This document shows, one piece after another, positions 7,174 to 14,348 of a DNA stretch of 19,388 bases. The translations under genes and the position numbers were made by a program. The notes below the pieces were generated by a model, which saw nothing but the letters and a program-made list of their open reading frames with translations, searched no databases and had not been told where the DNA came from. Every line of letters starts with the position of its first letter. Position 1 is the first letter of the stretch. The stretch comes from Chitinophagales bacterium (GTDB taxonomy: Bacteria; Bacteroidota; Bacteroidia; Chitinophagales; BACL12). The stretch lies in NCBI GenBank assembly GCA_014380545.1, contig JACMJP010000009.1, forward strand, positions 1 to 19,388, written 5' to 3'.

Positions 7174-8286
7174 CTAACCTATTGCTTCATTTATATCGGG
7201 TAATTTTCCAAACCTGTGTAATGTAATAACATGAGAATGTAAAGCCTGCATAAAAGTTTTATTCTCCATGTAGGCAATATTAAAATCTGTTGCAGTATTT
7301 TTTACAATGTGTGCAATGCGGGGATAATGCACATGGCAAATTTTTGGAAATAAATGATGTTCCACCTGAAAATTCAATCCGCCAACATACCAGGATATCC
7401 ATTTATTATCAGTTGAAAAATTAACTGTAGTATTCATTTGATGAATGGCCCAGCAGTTTTCAATTGTACCATACTCGGTAGGCAGAGGATGTGTAGTTCC
7501 CTCAACTGTATGTGCCAGCTGAAACACAACAGTTAATATTACTCCTCCAATAAAATGCATGATTAAAAAACCTGTTATTACTTGCCAGAAAGGAATTTGG
7601 AAAAATAAAACCGGTACAATTAAAAATATAAAAAAATAAATAATCTTAATCAGTGTTATTTTGGCAAGTATAATCCTGTTTTCCTTTTTACTATTTGCAT
7701 TCACACCGTTTGCAGTATACTTGGCATATTGAACAAAATCTTTTCCTAATGTCCAGTATAAAGTTAGCAGCCCATAAAAGAAAAATGCATACACAAATTG
7801 CAACCGGTGAAATACCTTTAGTTTTTTATGTGGAGAAAATCGCATTACAGCCTTGTCATCTATATCATCATCCATGTCAACAATGTTTGTATATGTATGA
7901 TGGAGGATATTATGTTGTAGTTTCCAGTTAAAAACAGTGCCGCCTAATAAATTCAAAGTATAACCCATCCAGGTATTCACATTTTTATTTGCAGAATATG
8001 CCCCGTGGTTCGCATCATGCATCACACTCATTCCAATACCGGCAAGATTAAGTCCCATAAAAAACCATAAAAGCATGCAAACAAAAACCGAAGGATGGAT
8101 AATAAGAATAATAAAAAAAGGAACGATATAACCTGCAAGAAGAATTATCGATTTTACGATCATTGCCGTATTGGCATGTTTTGATAAATTATTTTCTATA
8201 AAATAATTTTCAATCCTTTCTTTTACTGTTTCGTAGAACAAACTTTTATCTGTATTAACGAATTTTATTTTTCCTTTTCTTTGCAT
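7174..8286 (-). CDS. membrane fatty acid desaturase
   Basis: Protein of 370 residues of the membrane-bound di-iron desaturase family (acyl-lipid/acyl-CoA desaturases, COG3239 type). It introduces a cis double bond into membrane acyl chains using O2 and reduced carriers. The three histidine boxes are complete: H90DANH94, H125NILHH130 and Q307VEHH311. Hydrophobic helices occur at ~44-85 (two segments) and ~195-250 (two or more segments), matching the expected hairpin topology with the His boxes in the cytoplasm. There is no fused cytochrome b5 domain at the N-terminus. The regiospecificity cannot be read from sequence; the QxxHH third box is typical of front-end (delta-5/6-like) desaturases. 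The start is ATG at 8286. It converges on gldD with 28 bases between stops and is divergent from recG. Confidence 0.93.
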   Translation of the reverse strand: MQRKGKIKFVNTDKSLFYETVKERIENYFIENNLSKHANTAMIVKSIILLAGYIVPFFIILIIHPSVFVCMLLWFFMGLNLAGIGMSVMHDANHGAYSANKNVNTWMGYTLNLLGGTVFNWKLQHNILHHTYTNIVDMDDDIDDKAVMRFSPHKKLKVFHRLQFVYAFFFYGLLTLYWTLGKDFVQYAKYTANGVNANSKKENRIILAKITLIKIIYFFIFLIVPVLFFQIPFWQVITGFLIMHFIGGVILTVVFQLAHTVEGTTHPLPTEYGTIENCWAIHQMNTTVNFSTDNKWISWYVGGLNFQVEHHLFPKICHVHYPRIAHIVKNTATDFNIAYMENKTFMQALHSHVITLHRFGKLPDINEAIG

Positions 8287-8407
8287 ACCTGAAAATAGTA
8301 AGTGGCAGCTGCACGGTTTAATCTCATAAAGATAGTGATTTTTAAAGGGATAAACTGATTAATAAGACTTGCATAAATGTATTCTATTTTATTTCTCTAT
8401 TTTAAAA

Positions 8408-8415
8408 TACTTTTA
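8408..8415 (+). promoter_or_regulatory. possible -7 box of recG
   Basis: TACTTTTA matches the Bacteroidota -7 consensus TAnnTTTG except for the last base. It lies 10 bases before the recG ATG at 8426, predicting a very short leader. No good -33 TTTG is seen at the right distance. Confidence 0.25.
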
Positions 8416-8425
8416 CTGCGAAAAT

Positions 8426-10531
8426 ATGAGCCAGCATTTAGATACATTGCTTATTTATCTGAAAGGTGTCGGGCAGGCAAGGGCTGAATTACTTAAGAAG
8501 GAACTTCAGTTAGAAACATTTGCTGACCTGCTGCAATTTTTTCCCTATCGGTATATTGATAAAACACAATTTACAGAAATAAATAAAATTAATGAGGAAA
8601 CGGGTTCTGTTCAATTAAAAGGTGTGCTGAAACAAATTGAAGTTATAGGGCAGAAAAGAGGAAAAAGATTAACAGCATGGCTGGAAGACGGAACGGGAAG
8701 AAGTGGATTAGTGTGGTTCAATAGTATTGTCTGGTTGCAAAGATCATTAAAAGAAAATGCGCAGTATTTAATTTACGGCAAGCCAGATCTGTTTAATAAT
8801 AAATTCTCAATTAAGCATCCTGAAATGGAATTACTTGCCCAGGCAGAAACACAATTAAGCGGGAAACTAGTCCCTGTATATTCTACAACCCAGAAATTAA
8901 ATGCCAGATATATTACAAGTAAAACGATTGCAAAACTTACTTTAGATATTTTTGAACAAATTCAGGAAAGGGATATTGAAGAAAATTTACCTAAAAAAAT
9001 TTTAGAGAAATACAGGTTGATTAACAGATATGCTGCAGTTAAAAATATTCATCATCCTATAAATGAAAATGCAGCAAACCATGCAAGAAGAAGGTTGAAA
9101 TTTGAAGAACTCTTTATTGATCAAATTAAAATATTGCGTACAAAACAACATCGCCATACGATAAGTAAAGGATTTATTTTTCAGAATATTGAAAATAATT
9201 TTAATGAATTTTATAAAAATCATCTGTCATTTGAATTAACCAATGCACAAAAAAGAGTAATGAAAGACATCCGTAAAGATGTTTTAAGTGGAAAACAAAT
9301 GAATCGTTTGCTGCAGGGCGATGTAGGAAGCGGAAAAACAATTGTTGCCTTGTTGGCCATGCTTATGGCAGTTGATAATAATTACCAGGCAGCCTTAATG
9401 GCCCCGACAGAAATTCTTGCACAGCAACATTATGAGAATATAAAACTATCGTTGGAAAAAATAAAAATATCTGTTGCATTGCTCACAGGGAATATAAAAG
9501 GAAAAGAAAGAAAAAATATTTTATCTGCCCTGGAAAATAATGAAATAAAAATACTTATAGGCACACATGCCTTAATTGAAGAAACAGTAAAATTTAATAA
9601 TCTTGGAATTGTGGTAATTGATGAACAACATCGTTTTGGTGTGGAACAAAGGGCAAAAATGTGGATGAAAAATGAACTATCTCCACATATTCTTGTGATG
9701 ACGGCCACACCAATTCCAAGAACTCTTGCAATGACTTATTATGGGGATCTTGATGTAAGTATCATTGATGAATTGCCTCCGGGAAGAAAAGAAATAAAAA
9801 CATTGCATTATAAAGAATCACACAGGTTAAGAGTGTTCGGATTTATGCAGGAACAAATAAAAGCTGGCAGGCAAATTTATATTGTATATCCCTTAATTGA
9901 AGAAAGTGAGAAAGTTGATCTTAAAAATGTGATGGAAGGAATACAGGTGATGGAAAAAACATTTCCGAAACCACAATATCAAATAGGAATTGTGCATGGA
10001 AGAATGAAATCTGCTGATAAAGAATTTGAGATGAACAGGTTTTTAAAAAATGAAACACAAATTATGGTGGCCACAACAGTAATTGAAGTGGGAGTTAATA
10101 TTCCGAATGCCACAGTAATGATCGTAGAAAATGCAGAACGTTTTGGTTTATCGCAATTACATCAGCTAAGAGGACGGGTTGGCAGAGGCTCTGATCAGTC
10201 ATTTTGTATTTTAATGACAGATGATAAATTAACAAGTGAGGCAAGAGTAAGAATTAAAACAATGATTGAAACAACTGATGGATTTAAAATAAGCGAAGTG
10301 GACATGCAATTGAGAGGGCCGGGAGAAATTGAAGGAACAAGACAAAGCGGCGTTCCACAATTCAGAATAGCTGATATTATTAAAGATGAAAATATTTTGC
10401 GGGAAGCAAGATTGAGTGCGGAAGAAATTTTAGAAAATGACCCGCAATTAAATGCTGAAGAACATCTTCAATTGAAAAAATTCCTCAATGCGGAAAATGT
10501 GAAAGTGAAACGATGGGGAAAAGTGTCATGA
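8426..10531 (+). CDS. recG: ATP-dependent DNA helicase RecG
   Basis: Protein of 701 residues, the normal RecG length. It reverses stalled replication forks and migrates branched DNA. The N-terminal wedge/OB domain covers ~1-230 (YLKGVGQARAELLKKEL; FFPYRYIDKT; VQLKGVLKQIEV). The helicase domain has Walker A GDVGSGKT (~298), PTEILAQQH, DEQH box VVIDEQHRFGVEQRAKM (~398), TATPIPRTLAMTYYGDLDVS, and motif VI QLRGRVGRGSDQSFC. The C-terminal TRG segment includes LRGPGEIEGTRQSG. I chose the ATG at 8426 (MSQHLDTLL) because the frame can open at TTG 8369 but the extra 19 residues are not family-like and overlap a candidate promoter. It converges with the exported-protein gene, with only three bases between stops. 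Confidence 0.97.
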   Translation: MSQHLDTLLIYLKGVGQARAELLKKELQLETFADLLQFFPYRYIDKTQFTEINKINEETGSVQLKGVLKQIEVIGQKRGKRLTAWLEDGTGRSGLVWFNSIVWLQRSLKENAQYLIYGKPDLFNNKFSIKHPEMELLAQAETQLSGKLVPVYSTTQKLNARYITSKTIAKLTLDIFEQIQERDIEENLPKKILEKYRLINRYAAVKNIHHPINENAANHARRRLKFEELFIDQIKILRTKQHRHTISKGFIFQNIENNFNEFYKNHLSFELTNAQKRVMKDIRKDVLSGKQMNRLLQGDVGSGKTIVALLAMLMAVDNNYQAALMAPTEILAQQHYENIKLSLEKIKISVALLTGNIKGKERKNILSALENNEIKILIGTHALIEETVKFNNLGIVVIDEQHRFGVEQRAKMWMKNELSPHILVMTATPIPRTLAMTYYGDLDVSIIDELPPGRKEIKTLHYKESHRLRVFGFMQEQIKAGRQIYIVYPLIEESEKVDLKNVMEGIQVMEKTFPKPQYQIGIVHGRMKSADKEFEMNRFLKNETQIMVATTVIEVGVNIPNATVMIVENAERFGLSQLHQLRGRVGRGSDQSFCILMTDDKLTSEARVRIKTMIETTDGFKISEVDMQLRGPGEIEGTRQSGVPQFRIADIIKDENILREARLSAEEILENDPQLNAEEHLQLKKFLNAENVKVKRWGKVS

Positions 10532-10534
10532 AAA

Positions 10535-11251
10535 TCACTTCATCAAAAAAGCAATTCCAACATTAACATTAGGCAATTCGGGATAATTATATTCTTCCTT
10601 AAAAACATTTGTAAAACGATAACTGCCGTAAAGTGCAAAGGCTCCGTAACAAATTCTTGCATATGATAAATATTGAAATGTTTCCGTGTAAGCAAGTTTT
10701 CTTGTTTTAACCTTTATGAGTGAACCGTCTTCATTTTCATTCCATGTAAGGTGGTTACTGCCCATTACCCATACCATATCAGCACCCAAATCAAGCATAA
10801 TATTCTTTTTTGATTTATCCGGCGTAAAATTAATTCTTATTACCGGGCCATATTGTAAACAATTTAATCGCAGTGTTTCTTTATTATTTCCCGCATAAGG
10901 ATTCGGTAATATTTTTTCTGCATCTTGTTTTAATCTATAATTATAAAAATTATATGTTCCGTTAACACCGCCTGCAATATATTTATTGAATTTATACATA
11001 GTTGCAGAGCCAAGAACAATTTGAATTGAATTTCCATTTTCAATTTCACCACCTGCTTCACTTTGAGTTACCGGAAACCCGAACCCATTCACACTTGGTG
11101 TTATCCATTTTTTTTCAGCTTCTTCTTCAAAAATTGTTGAGAAAGTGCTGTCCATTACAAAATCTTCTTCCCTTTCTAAAATAACTGTTTGCGCCTTCGC
11201 AGAAAAAAAACTAATTGCTGTAATAAATAAAAACCCGTATTGCTTTATCAT
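10535..11251 (-). CDS. exported protein, probable outer-membrane beta-barrel, unknown function
   Basis: Protein of 238 residues. The N-terminal MIKQYGFLFITAISFFSAKAQ is a signal peptide with cleavage after AKA. The mature chain begins with an acidic stretch (EREEDF to EEEAEKKW, ~25-48). It continues with alternating polar and aromatic/hydrophobic strands such as IQIVLGSATMYKF, GGVNGTYNFYNYRL, MLDLGADMVWVMGS, YLSYARICYGAFALYGSYRF and NVNVGIAFLMK. These suggest an eight-to-ten-strand barrel that ends with hydrophobic residues, as outer-membrane proteins do. I do not recognise a named family. It is 7 bases downstream of the subtilisin-like protease gene, so the two are probably one transcript and may act together at the cell envelope. 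Confidence 0.8.
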   Translation of the reverse strand: MIKQYGFLFITAISFFSAKAQTVILEREEDFVMDSTFSTIFEEEAEKKWITPSVNGFGFPVTQSEAGGEIENGNSIQIVLGSATMYKFNKYIAGGVNGTYNFYNYRLKQDAEKILPNPYAGNNKETLRLNCLQYGPVIRINFTPDKSKKNIMLDLGADMVWVMGSNHLTWNENEDGSLIKVKTRKLAYTETFQYLSYARICYGAFALYGSYRFTNVFKEEYNYPELPNVNVGIAFLMK

Positions 11252-11258
11252 GTATGTT

Positions 11259-12857
11259 TTATTTTAAGTGTAACGTAAAAGTGTAGCGTTCAAAATGTGC
11301 CTTAAAGAAATAATTTTTTTTATTTTCCATAACAATAGCAGGAAATACAACTGAATAATCATTGCTTTCAGGGACTATTACGGAAAAGAAAACAATTTTA
11401 CCATCAGCATCAGCAAAATGATAATATAAATTTTTTGGTTGATGTGTAAATATTGAATCAGAATACATTGTGAGTGGAAAATGCACGGCGATAAACGACG
11501 CATCATCTGCAATCTCACCAATTGTAAAAGTTGGTGCAATTCTTACCTGTTCTGTTTTTGTAAAATAATTAGCCTGCGGAATTCCATAACCATGTGCGTA
11601 ATCATAATATGGAAATAAATGTGCTGATCTTTCTATTGCTGTAAATAATTCTGTTCTTGTCAATTTTTTATTGCTTTGCCATGCGCATGCTGCAAATCCT
11701 GCAACAAGCGGTGTCGCAAAACTTGTCCCGAAATTATTTTTATAATTATTCCTGTCTGCAGTAATGGCTTCACCAAGCGAACATACATTTGGTTTCATTA
11801 TACCTTCGGCATTTGGTCCGAAAGAACTAAAGTTGATATGTGCATCAGTATAAGGATCAATTCCACCTACCGTTAAAACCTCTTCCACATCAGCAGGCGT
11901 TGCAAGATATTCCCATTTGCCATCTGCTTCATTACCGGCAGCATTAATAACTAATATTCCTTTATCACTCGCCATCTTTGCAGCTTTAGACACAAGAGAT
12001 GTTTTTCCATTCATATCTGCAGGATCATATCGCTGTTTTGTATAAGCTAATGAAGAAGAAATAATATCCGCTCCATTTTTATCCGCCCATTCAGCGGCAG
12101 CAAGCCATGCGTCTTCTTCATTTTCAAATTCTGTTGAATTACGTTCTGTTTTTGCTAATAAATATTCAGCGTCAATCGCCATTCCCATTGGTATTGAATC
12201 ATACATACCGCCAATACAGGATAAACATGAAGTTCCATGCGAACCTCCGTGATAAGGATCATCATCGTTACCGATAAAATCATATGTTGCAATAATCCTG
12301 TTATTCTTCCGCATATTTTCAAAAGCAGGATGTGTATCTACATTAGGAAAGCCCACATCAAATACTGCGATACGCATTCCTTTTCCTGTAAGATCTGCAT
12401 TGCGAAATGCTTCTGCATTATGACGAAGTGTTTGAAATTTTAATAATGATATTTGGGATTTAGTAAGTGTGAATGTTTCATTTGTTTCTGCACCAATTGC
12501 ATTTATTAATTTCTCAGAACGGATGATCTCTATTTCTTTTACAAAATTTAATTGCCTGATTTTTCCAATTTGTTCTTCAGTTGCATATATGCTCATGCCA
12601 TTTAACCATCTGCTTATATGTATCGTTGAATCACAAATTTGTTTTACACTATTTATATAATCTTCCCGAACAGGAAAGTCACTTATATCGTATAAAGAAA
12701 TATTTTCCCTTAATCTTCTTTCAATTGCTTTCTCATTGAAATAACTAAAAGGGTCAAATGTTACTCCGTACTTATCTGAAAAATATACAAAGTATTTTGG
12801 TTGTGCCTGCGCAGAATAACAAATAAAAATAGTTGCAATAAAAAATAAATTTCGCAT
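11259..12857 (-). CDS. secreted S8 (subtilisin-like) serine peptidase
   Basis: Protein of 532 residues with signal peptide (MRNLFFIATIFICYSAQAQ, cleavage after AQA). A propeptide region follows to ~145, containing YVYFSDKYG-like sequence and LNGMSIYATEEQIGKI (inhibitor I9-like hallmarks). The peptidase domain runs ~150-425. The catalytic triad is Asp167 in RIAVFDVGFP, His207 in GGSHGTS, and Ser379 in FGTSFATPLVAG, with oxyanion Asn309 in INAAGNEADG. All four are present, so it should be active. The C-terminal ~100 residues look beta-rich and unassigned. I see no clear T9SS sorting motif at the end, unlike paralogs 1 and 2. Residues DPFSYFNEKAIERRL near the N-terminus recur in Bacteroidota S8 proteases. 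It is co-oriented with the downstream exported protein gene (7-base gap). The natural substrate is unknown. Confidence 0.93.
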   Translation of the reverse strand: MRNLFFIATIFICYSAQAQPKYFVYFSDKYGVTFDPFSYFNEKAIERRLRENISLYDISDFPVREDYINSVKQICDSTIHISRWLNGMSIYATEEQIGKIRQLNFVKEIEIIRSEKLINAIGAETNETFTLTKSQISLLKFQTLRHNAEAFRNADLTGKGMRIAVFDVGFPNVDTHPAFENMRKNNRIIATYDFIGNDDDPYHGGSHGTSCLSCIGGMYDSIPMGMAIDAEYLLAKTERNSTEFENEEDAWLAAAEWADKNGADIISSSLAYTKQRYDPADMNGKTSLVSKAAKMASDKGILVINAAGNEADGKWEYLATPADVEEVLTVGGIDPYTDAHINFSSFGPNAEGIMKPNVCSLGEAITADRNNYKNNFGTSFATPLVAGFAACAWQSNKKLTRTELFTAIERSAHLFPYYDYAHGYGIPQANYFTKTEQVRIAPTFTIGEIADDASFIAVHFPLTMYSDSIFTHQPKNLYYHFADADGKIVFFSVIVPESNDYSVVFPAIVMENKKNYFFKAHFERYTFTLHLK

Positions 12858-13120
12858 GCAGTAAAGGTATTACTTACAGGTAGAGAGAAGATACCTAAGA
12901 TTTCAACGCACTGATAGCAGGAGTTTCCACAAAATGATACGCCAAAACCTTTGCAACTACTGTGTTTATAAATATACAGTTCTGAAAATTAAGGATTTTA
13001 TATCTGTGTAAAACATTGATCATCAATATATAAAGAAATATATTTTTTTATCATGTGTATAAGGTGTTGAAAATACAAGCCTTCCCGCCGATTTAAGTTT
13101 TAAAATGCCAGCAAACACAG
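12858..13120 (+). other. intergenic region between the S8 peptidase and HU
   Basis: This 263-base stretch, together with the HU promoter region, separates divergent genes. It holds a possible box for the peptidase gene (12862-12869, minus) and a short imperfect AGGTAT...ATACCT dyad (12865-12896). There is also an all-AT hairpin at 13025-13049. I see no protein or RNA gene here; a 25-codon frame at 12934 looks accidental. Confidence 0.5.
12862..12869 (-). promoter_or_regulatory. possible -7 box for the S8 peptidase gene
   Basis: Read on the minus strand this is TACCTTTA, one base off TAnnTTTG. Only CTGC separates it from the ATG at 12857, predicting an almost leaderless transcript. No convincing -33 element accompanies it. 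Confidence 0.25.
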
Positions 13121-13128
13121 TACTTTTG
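13121..13128 (+). promoter_or_regulatory. -7 box (TACTTTTG) of the HU gene
   Basis: TACTTTTG is an exact match to the Bacteroidota -7 consensus TAnnTTTG. It lies 40 bases before the HU ATG at 13169, giving a leader of roughly 30-35 bases that is A-rich. A strict -33 TTTG is not seen; T-rich sequence (TTTAAGTTTTAAAA, about 13092-13105) sits where it would be. Confidence 0.45.
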
Positions 13129-13168
13129 ATAACGCAAAACTTATTAATCACAAATAAAACTAAACAAA

Positions 13169-13438
13169 ATGAACAAAGGAGATTTAATTGATGCAATGGC
13201 AGGAGATGCCGGTATCACAAAAACGCAAGCAGCTGCAGCATTAGACAGTATCATGGGTAACATTCGCAAAACTTTAAAGAAAGGTGAAAAAGTTACCTTA
13301 GTTGGTTTTGGAACATATTCAGTATCCCGTCGTGCAGCAAGAACAGGACGCAATCCTCAAACAGGCAAAGCAATTAAAATTGCTGCTAAAAATGTAGTTC
13401 GGTTCAAAGCAGGAAAAGAATTAGCTGCTGCTGTTTAA
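13169..13438 (+). CDS. hup: HU family DNA-binding protein (canonical)
   Basis: Protein of 89 residues, a standard HU. It forms dimers that bend and compact DNA in the nucleoid. The N-terminal helices MNKGDLIDAMAGDAGITKTQ and ALDSIMGNIRKTLKKGEKV lead to the signature VGFGTYSVSRRAARTGRNPQTGK, where the NP at the arm tip is intact. The C-terminal piece has IKIAAKNVVRFKAGKEL. A consensus promoter box lies upstream and an intrinsic terminator 30 bases after the stop, so it is monocistronic. This differs from the operon-encoded HU/IHF-like protein at 4509, whose arm lacks the proline. The gene is probably highly expressed, given promoter and terminator quality, but that is an inference. Confidence 0.96.
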   Translation: MNKGDLIDAMAGDAGITKTQAAAALDSIMGNIRKTLKKGEKVTLVGFGTYSVSRRAARTGRNPQTGKAIKIAAKNVVRFKAGKELAAAV

Positions 13439-13467
13439 ACAACCAAAGCAGGTTTTCAATGAAGAAG

Positions 13468-13497
13468 AAGGCAGAATGGTGTTTCTGCCTTTTTTTA
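13468..13497 (+). terminator. intrinsic terminator after HU
   Basis: AAGGCAGAA (13468-13476) and TTCTGCCTT (13483-13491) form a perfect 9-bp stem with a six-base loop. The 3' arm runs into eight T (13490-13497). It begins 30 bases after the HU stop codon. Confidence 0.9.
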
Positions 13498-13760
13498 TTT
13501 TAGCTTTAATAGGTAAAAGATAATCCACATTTACTTACAATTAAATTATTGAAGCATTTACATATCTCTTCTTAACTTATTTTTATATTTTCTTCCTGTA
13601 GTATAATACTTACATTGTTAATATTCAGTAATGTAATACTTGCTATATTAAATAATATTTTACCTGTTAACTATATCTTCATATTATATTATAAAAAAAT
13701 CTTACAAAAATTTTGTGAATTATAAAATGGTTATGAAATTTAGGGGAAATTCATTTCATT
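13498..13760 (+). other. AT-rich intergenic region with short repeats upstream of the SLOG gene
   Basis: About 263 bases without a convincing gene. It contains two copies of TAATACTT (13604-13611 and 13634-13641) flanking an inverted repeat TTACATT/AATGTAA (13610-13616, 13630-13636), and a palindrome AGTAT-A-ATACT (13600-13610). A second dyad, ACAAAA-A-TTTTGT, is at 13704-13716. These could be regulator sites or simply AT-rich background. No TAnnTTTG box was found near the 13761 start. Confidence 0.4.
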
Positions 13761-14255
13761 ATGGTTCGGAAAATAATTTCAGGTGGACAACCAGGGTGTG
13801 AAAGAGCTGCTCTTGATGCTGCAATGAAAAATGGTTTTAAAACAGGCGGATGGTGTGTGAGAGGTAAAAGATGTGTTGACGGTGCAATTCCTCCCCGATA
13901 TGAATTAAAAGAAACTGCGAGCACGGAACCCGCACAAAAAACTGAATTGAATATTCGTGATGCAAATGGAACATTAGTATTTTATGAAGGTAAGCAAAAT
14001 GGATTTACACATATTATTAATGAGTACTCAGTTAAACATAAAAAACCTTACTTACTTGTTAATTTGCAAAATGATGCAGTGGAAGAAAAAGAAATAATTA
14101 AAGTGTGGACGGATGCTAATAAAATTATTACACTTAATGTAACAGGGTCAGAAGAAAACTATAATGAGGAAAATTATAAAAGAACACTTACTATTTTAAA
14201 TAAGCTTCTGGTGGATTATAAAATTAATGATGCTGAAGAAGAATATAATGATTAG
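13761..14255 (+). CDS. circularly permuted YpsA-like SLOG family protein (putative molybdenum carrier type)
   Basis: Protein of 164 residues matching the family known as putative molybdenum carrier or circularly permuted YpsA (SLOG superfamily, Rossmann-like nucleotide-binding fold). The family signature ISGGQTGxDRAALD appears as ISGGQPGCERAALD (residues 6-19). Further family blocks are GGWCVRGKRCVDGAIPPRYELKET split over ~28-50, KTELNIRDANGTLVF at ~60-74, and KPYLLVNL at ~93-100. SLOG proteins are thought to bind nucleotide-derived ligands; the molybdenum-carrier name rests on weak evidence. Three ligand-loop positions differ from the consensus I recall: T to P and D to E in the first loop, and GGT replaced by NGF before THII. 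The gene stands alone, preceded by ~320 bases containing the HU terminator and repeats, and converges with the ABC exporter. Function is unknown. Confidence 0.85.
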   Translation: MVRKIISGGQPGCERAALDAAMKNGFKTGGWCVRGKRCVDGAIPPRYELKETASTEPAQKTELNIRDANGTLVFYEGKQNGFTHIINEYSVKHKKPYLLVNLQNDAVEEKEIIKVWTDANKIITLNVTGSEENYNEENYKRTLTILNKLLVDYKINDAEEEYND

Positions 14256-14348
14256 ATGAAGATACGAAGCTCAAATACTAACAAATAAAAAATATAAATA
14301 CAGTACACCTAAACTTTCAATTCTACAAATCTGCCTAACTTTGAAACC

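Noticed and set aside
8369..8425. TTG-initiated 19-residue extension of RecG
   Set aside because: The sequence is not RecG-like and overlaps a candidate promoter box; ATG 8426 matches the family start.
12934..13011. Open frame of 25 codons on the plus strand (MIRQNLCNYC...)
   Set aside because: Short, with only a weak purine stretch 10-15 bases upstream, no recognisable motif, and in a region with other chance structure.
13025..13049. AATATAT-AAAGAA-ATATATT hairpin followed by T run
   Set aside because: All-AT stem is too weak for a convincing terminator and no plus-strand gene ends nearby.
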